From an uncultured bacterium (GTDB lineage Bacteria > Bacteroidota > Bacteroidia > Chitinophagales > Chitinophagaceae), in NCBI GenBank assembly GCA_903957405.1, contig CAJBPC010000715.1, forward strand, positions 1 to 6,382: DNA of 6,382 nucleotides, given 5' to 3'. The translations under genes and the position numbers were made by a program. Below are positions 6,283-6,382 of the stretch, piece by piece. Under the pieces are notes generated by a model. It saw nothing but the letters and a program-made list of their open reading frames with translations, was not told where the DNA came from and ran no database searches. Position 1 is the first letter of the stretch. Every line of letters starts with the position of its first letter.

Positions 6283-6382
6283 TTTTTCATGTTGCCATAT
6301 TTGGGGTGATGGGTAAGGATCGAACATACGCGATACCTTTTCCCCAATCCCGGCGGACAACAAGATGTCATGCCTTCCACGT
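6283..6382 (-). other. Unassigned right edge upstream of the Spy-like gene
   Basis: Two minus-strand frames are open from the window edge. One runs in frame into the MILLFS leader. The other ends at TGA 6281-6279, overlapping the leader's ATG by four bases (ATGA). The 30 or so codons of each show no motif that I recognise. The octamer TATGTTCG on the minus strand (6328-6321) resembles the Bacteroidota -7 element TAnnTTTG at five of six fixed positions, but no well-spaced -33 TTTG accompanies it. The region could be a promoter or the end of another gene. Confidence 0.3.

Noticed and set aside
6309..6382. Plus-strand ATG frame open to the right edge (MGKDRTYAIPFPQ...)
   Set aside because: There are only about 24 codons, with no motif, no start signal and two competing open frames on the other strand.

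Overview
The window looks like a housekeeping stretch from a member of the Bacteroidota, possibly near the Chitinophagia or Saprospiria. Three things point there. The glutamine synthetase is the long type III form (730 aa) that is characteristic of this phylum. The biotin carboxylase has the motif variants I associate with the phylum. None of the well-defined starts has a clear Shine-Dalgarno sequence. Lineage below phylum is inferred from remembered family patterns, not from a search. Base composition is near 50% G+C by eye, with one clearly AT-rich intergenic stretch at about 3180-3360.

Layout from left to right. Bases 1-737 (+) are the C-terminal half of a biotin carboxylase (accC), cut by the window edge. 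Bases 738-986 are a convergent intergenic region with two strong hairpin terminators and a third, imperfect 60-nt hairpin just after the stop of the next gene. Bases 987-3179 (-) are a complete type III glutamine synthetase (glnN). Bases 3180-3515 are a divergent regulatory region with several short dyads. Bases 3516-5744 (+) are a complete stand-alone purL of the small, Bacillus subtilis size class. The last 640 bases look eroded. In purL's own frame, just after its stop, lies the N-terminus of a family 2 glycosyltransferase with nothing after it. Converging on it from the right is a small Spy/CpxP-like exported protein gene on the minus strand. That gene has an amber stop directly after its signal peptide and a probable one-base loss in the A run at its start.

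Functionally, accC belongs to fatty-acid synthesis (first half-reaction of acetyl-CoA carboxylase). The glnN product assimilates ammonia into glutamine. The purL product, with PurQ and PurS encoded elsewhere, uses glutamine-derived ammonia in purine synthesis. The link between glnN and purL is thus metabolic (glutamine made, glutamine used). They are divergently transcribed from a shared 336-bp region, but co-regulation is not shown.

I found no CRISPR array, insertion sequence, tRNA, rRNA, phage module or convincing new multi-gene system. The part most worth a second look is the broken right end.
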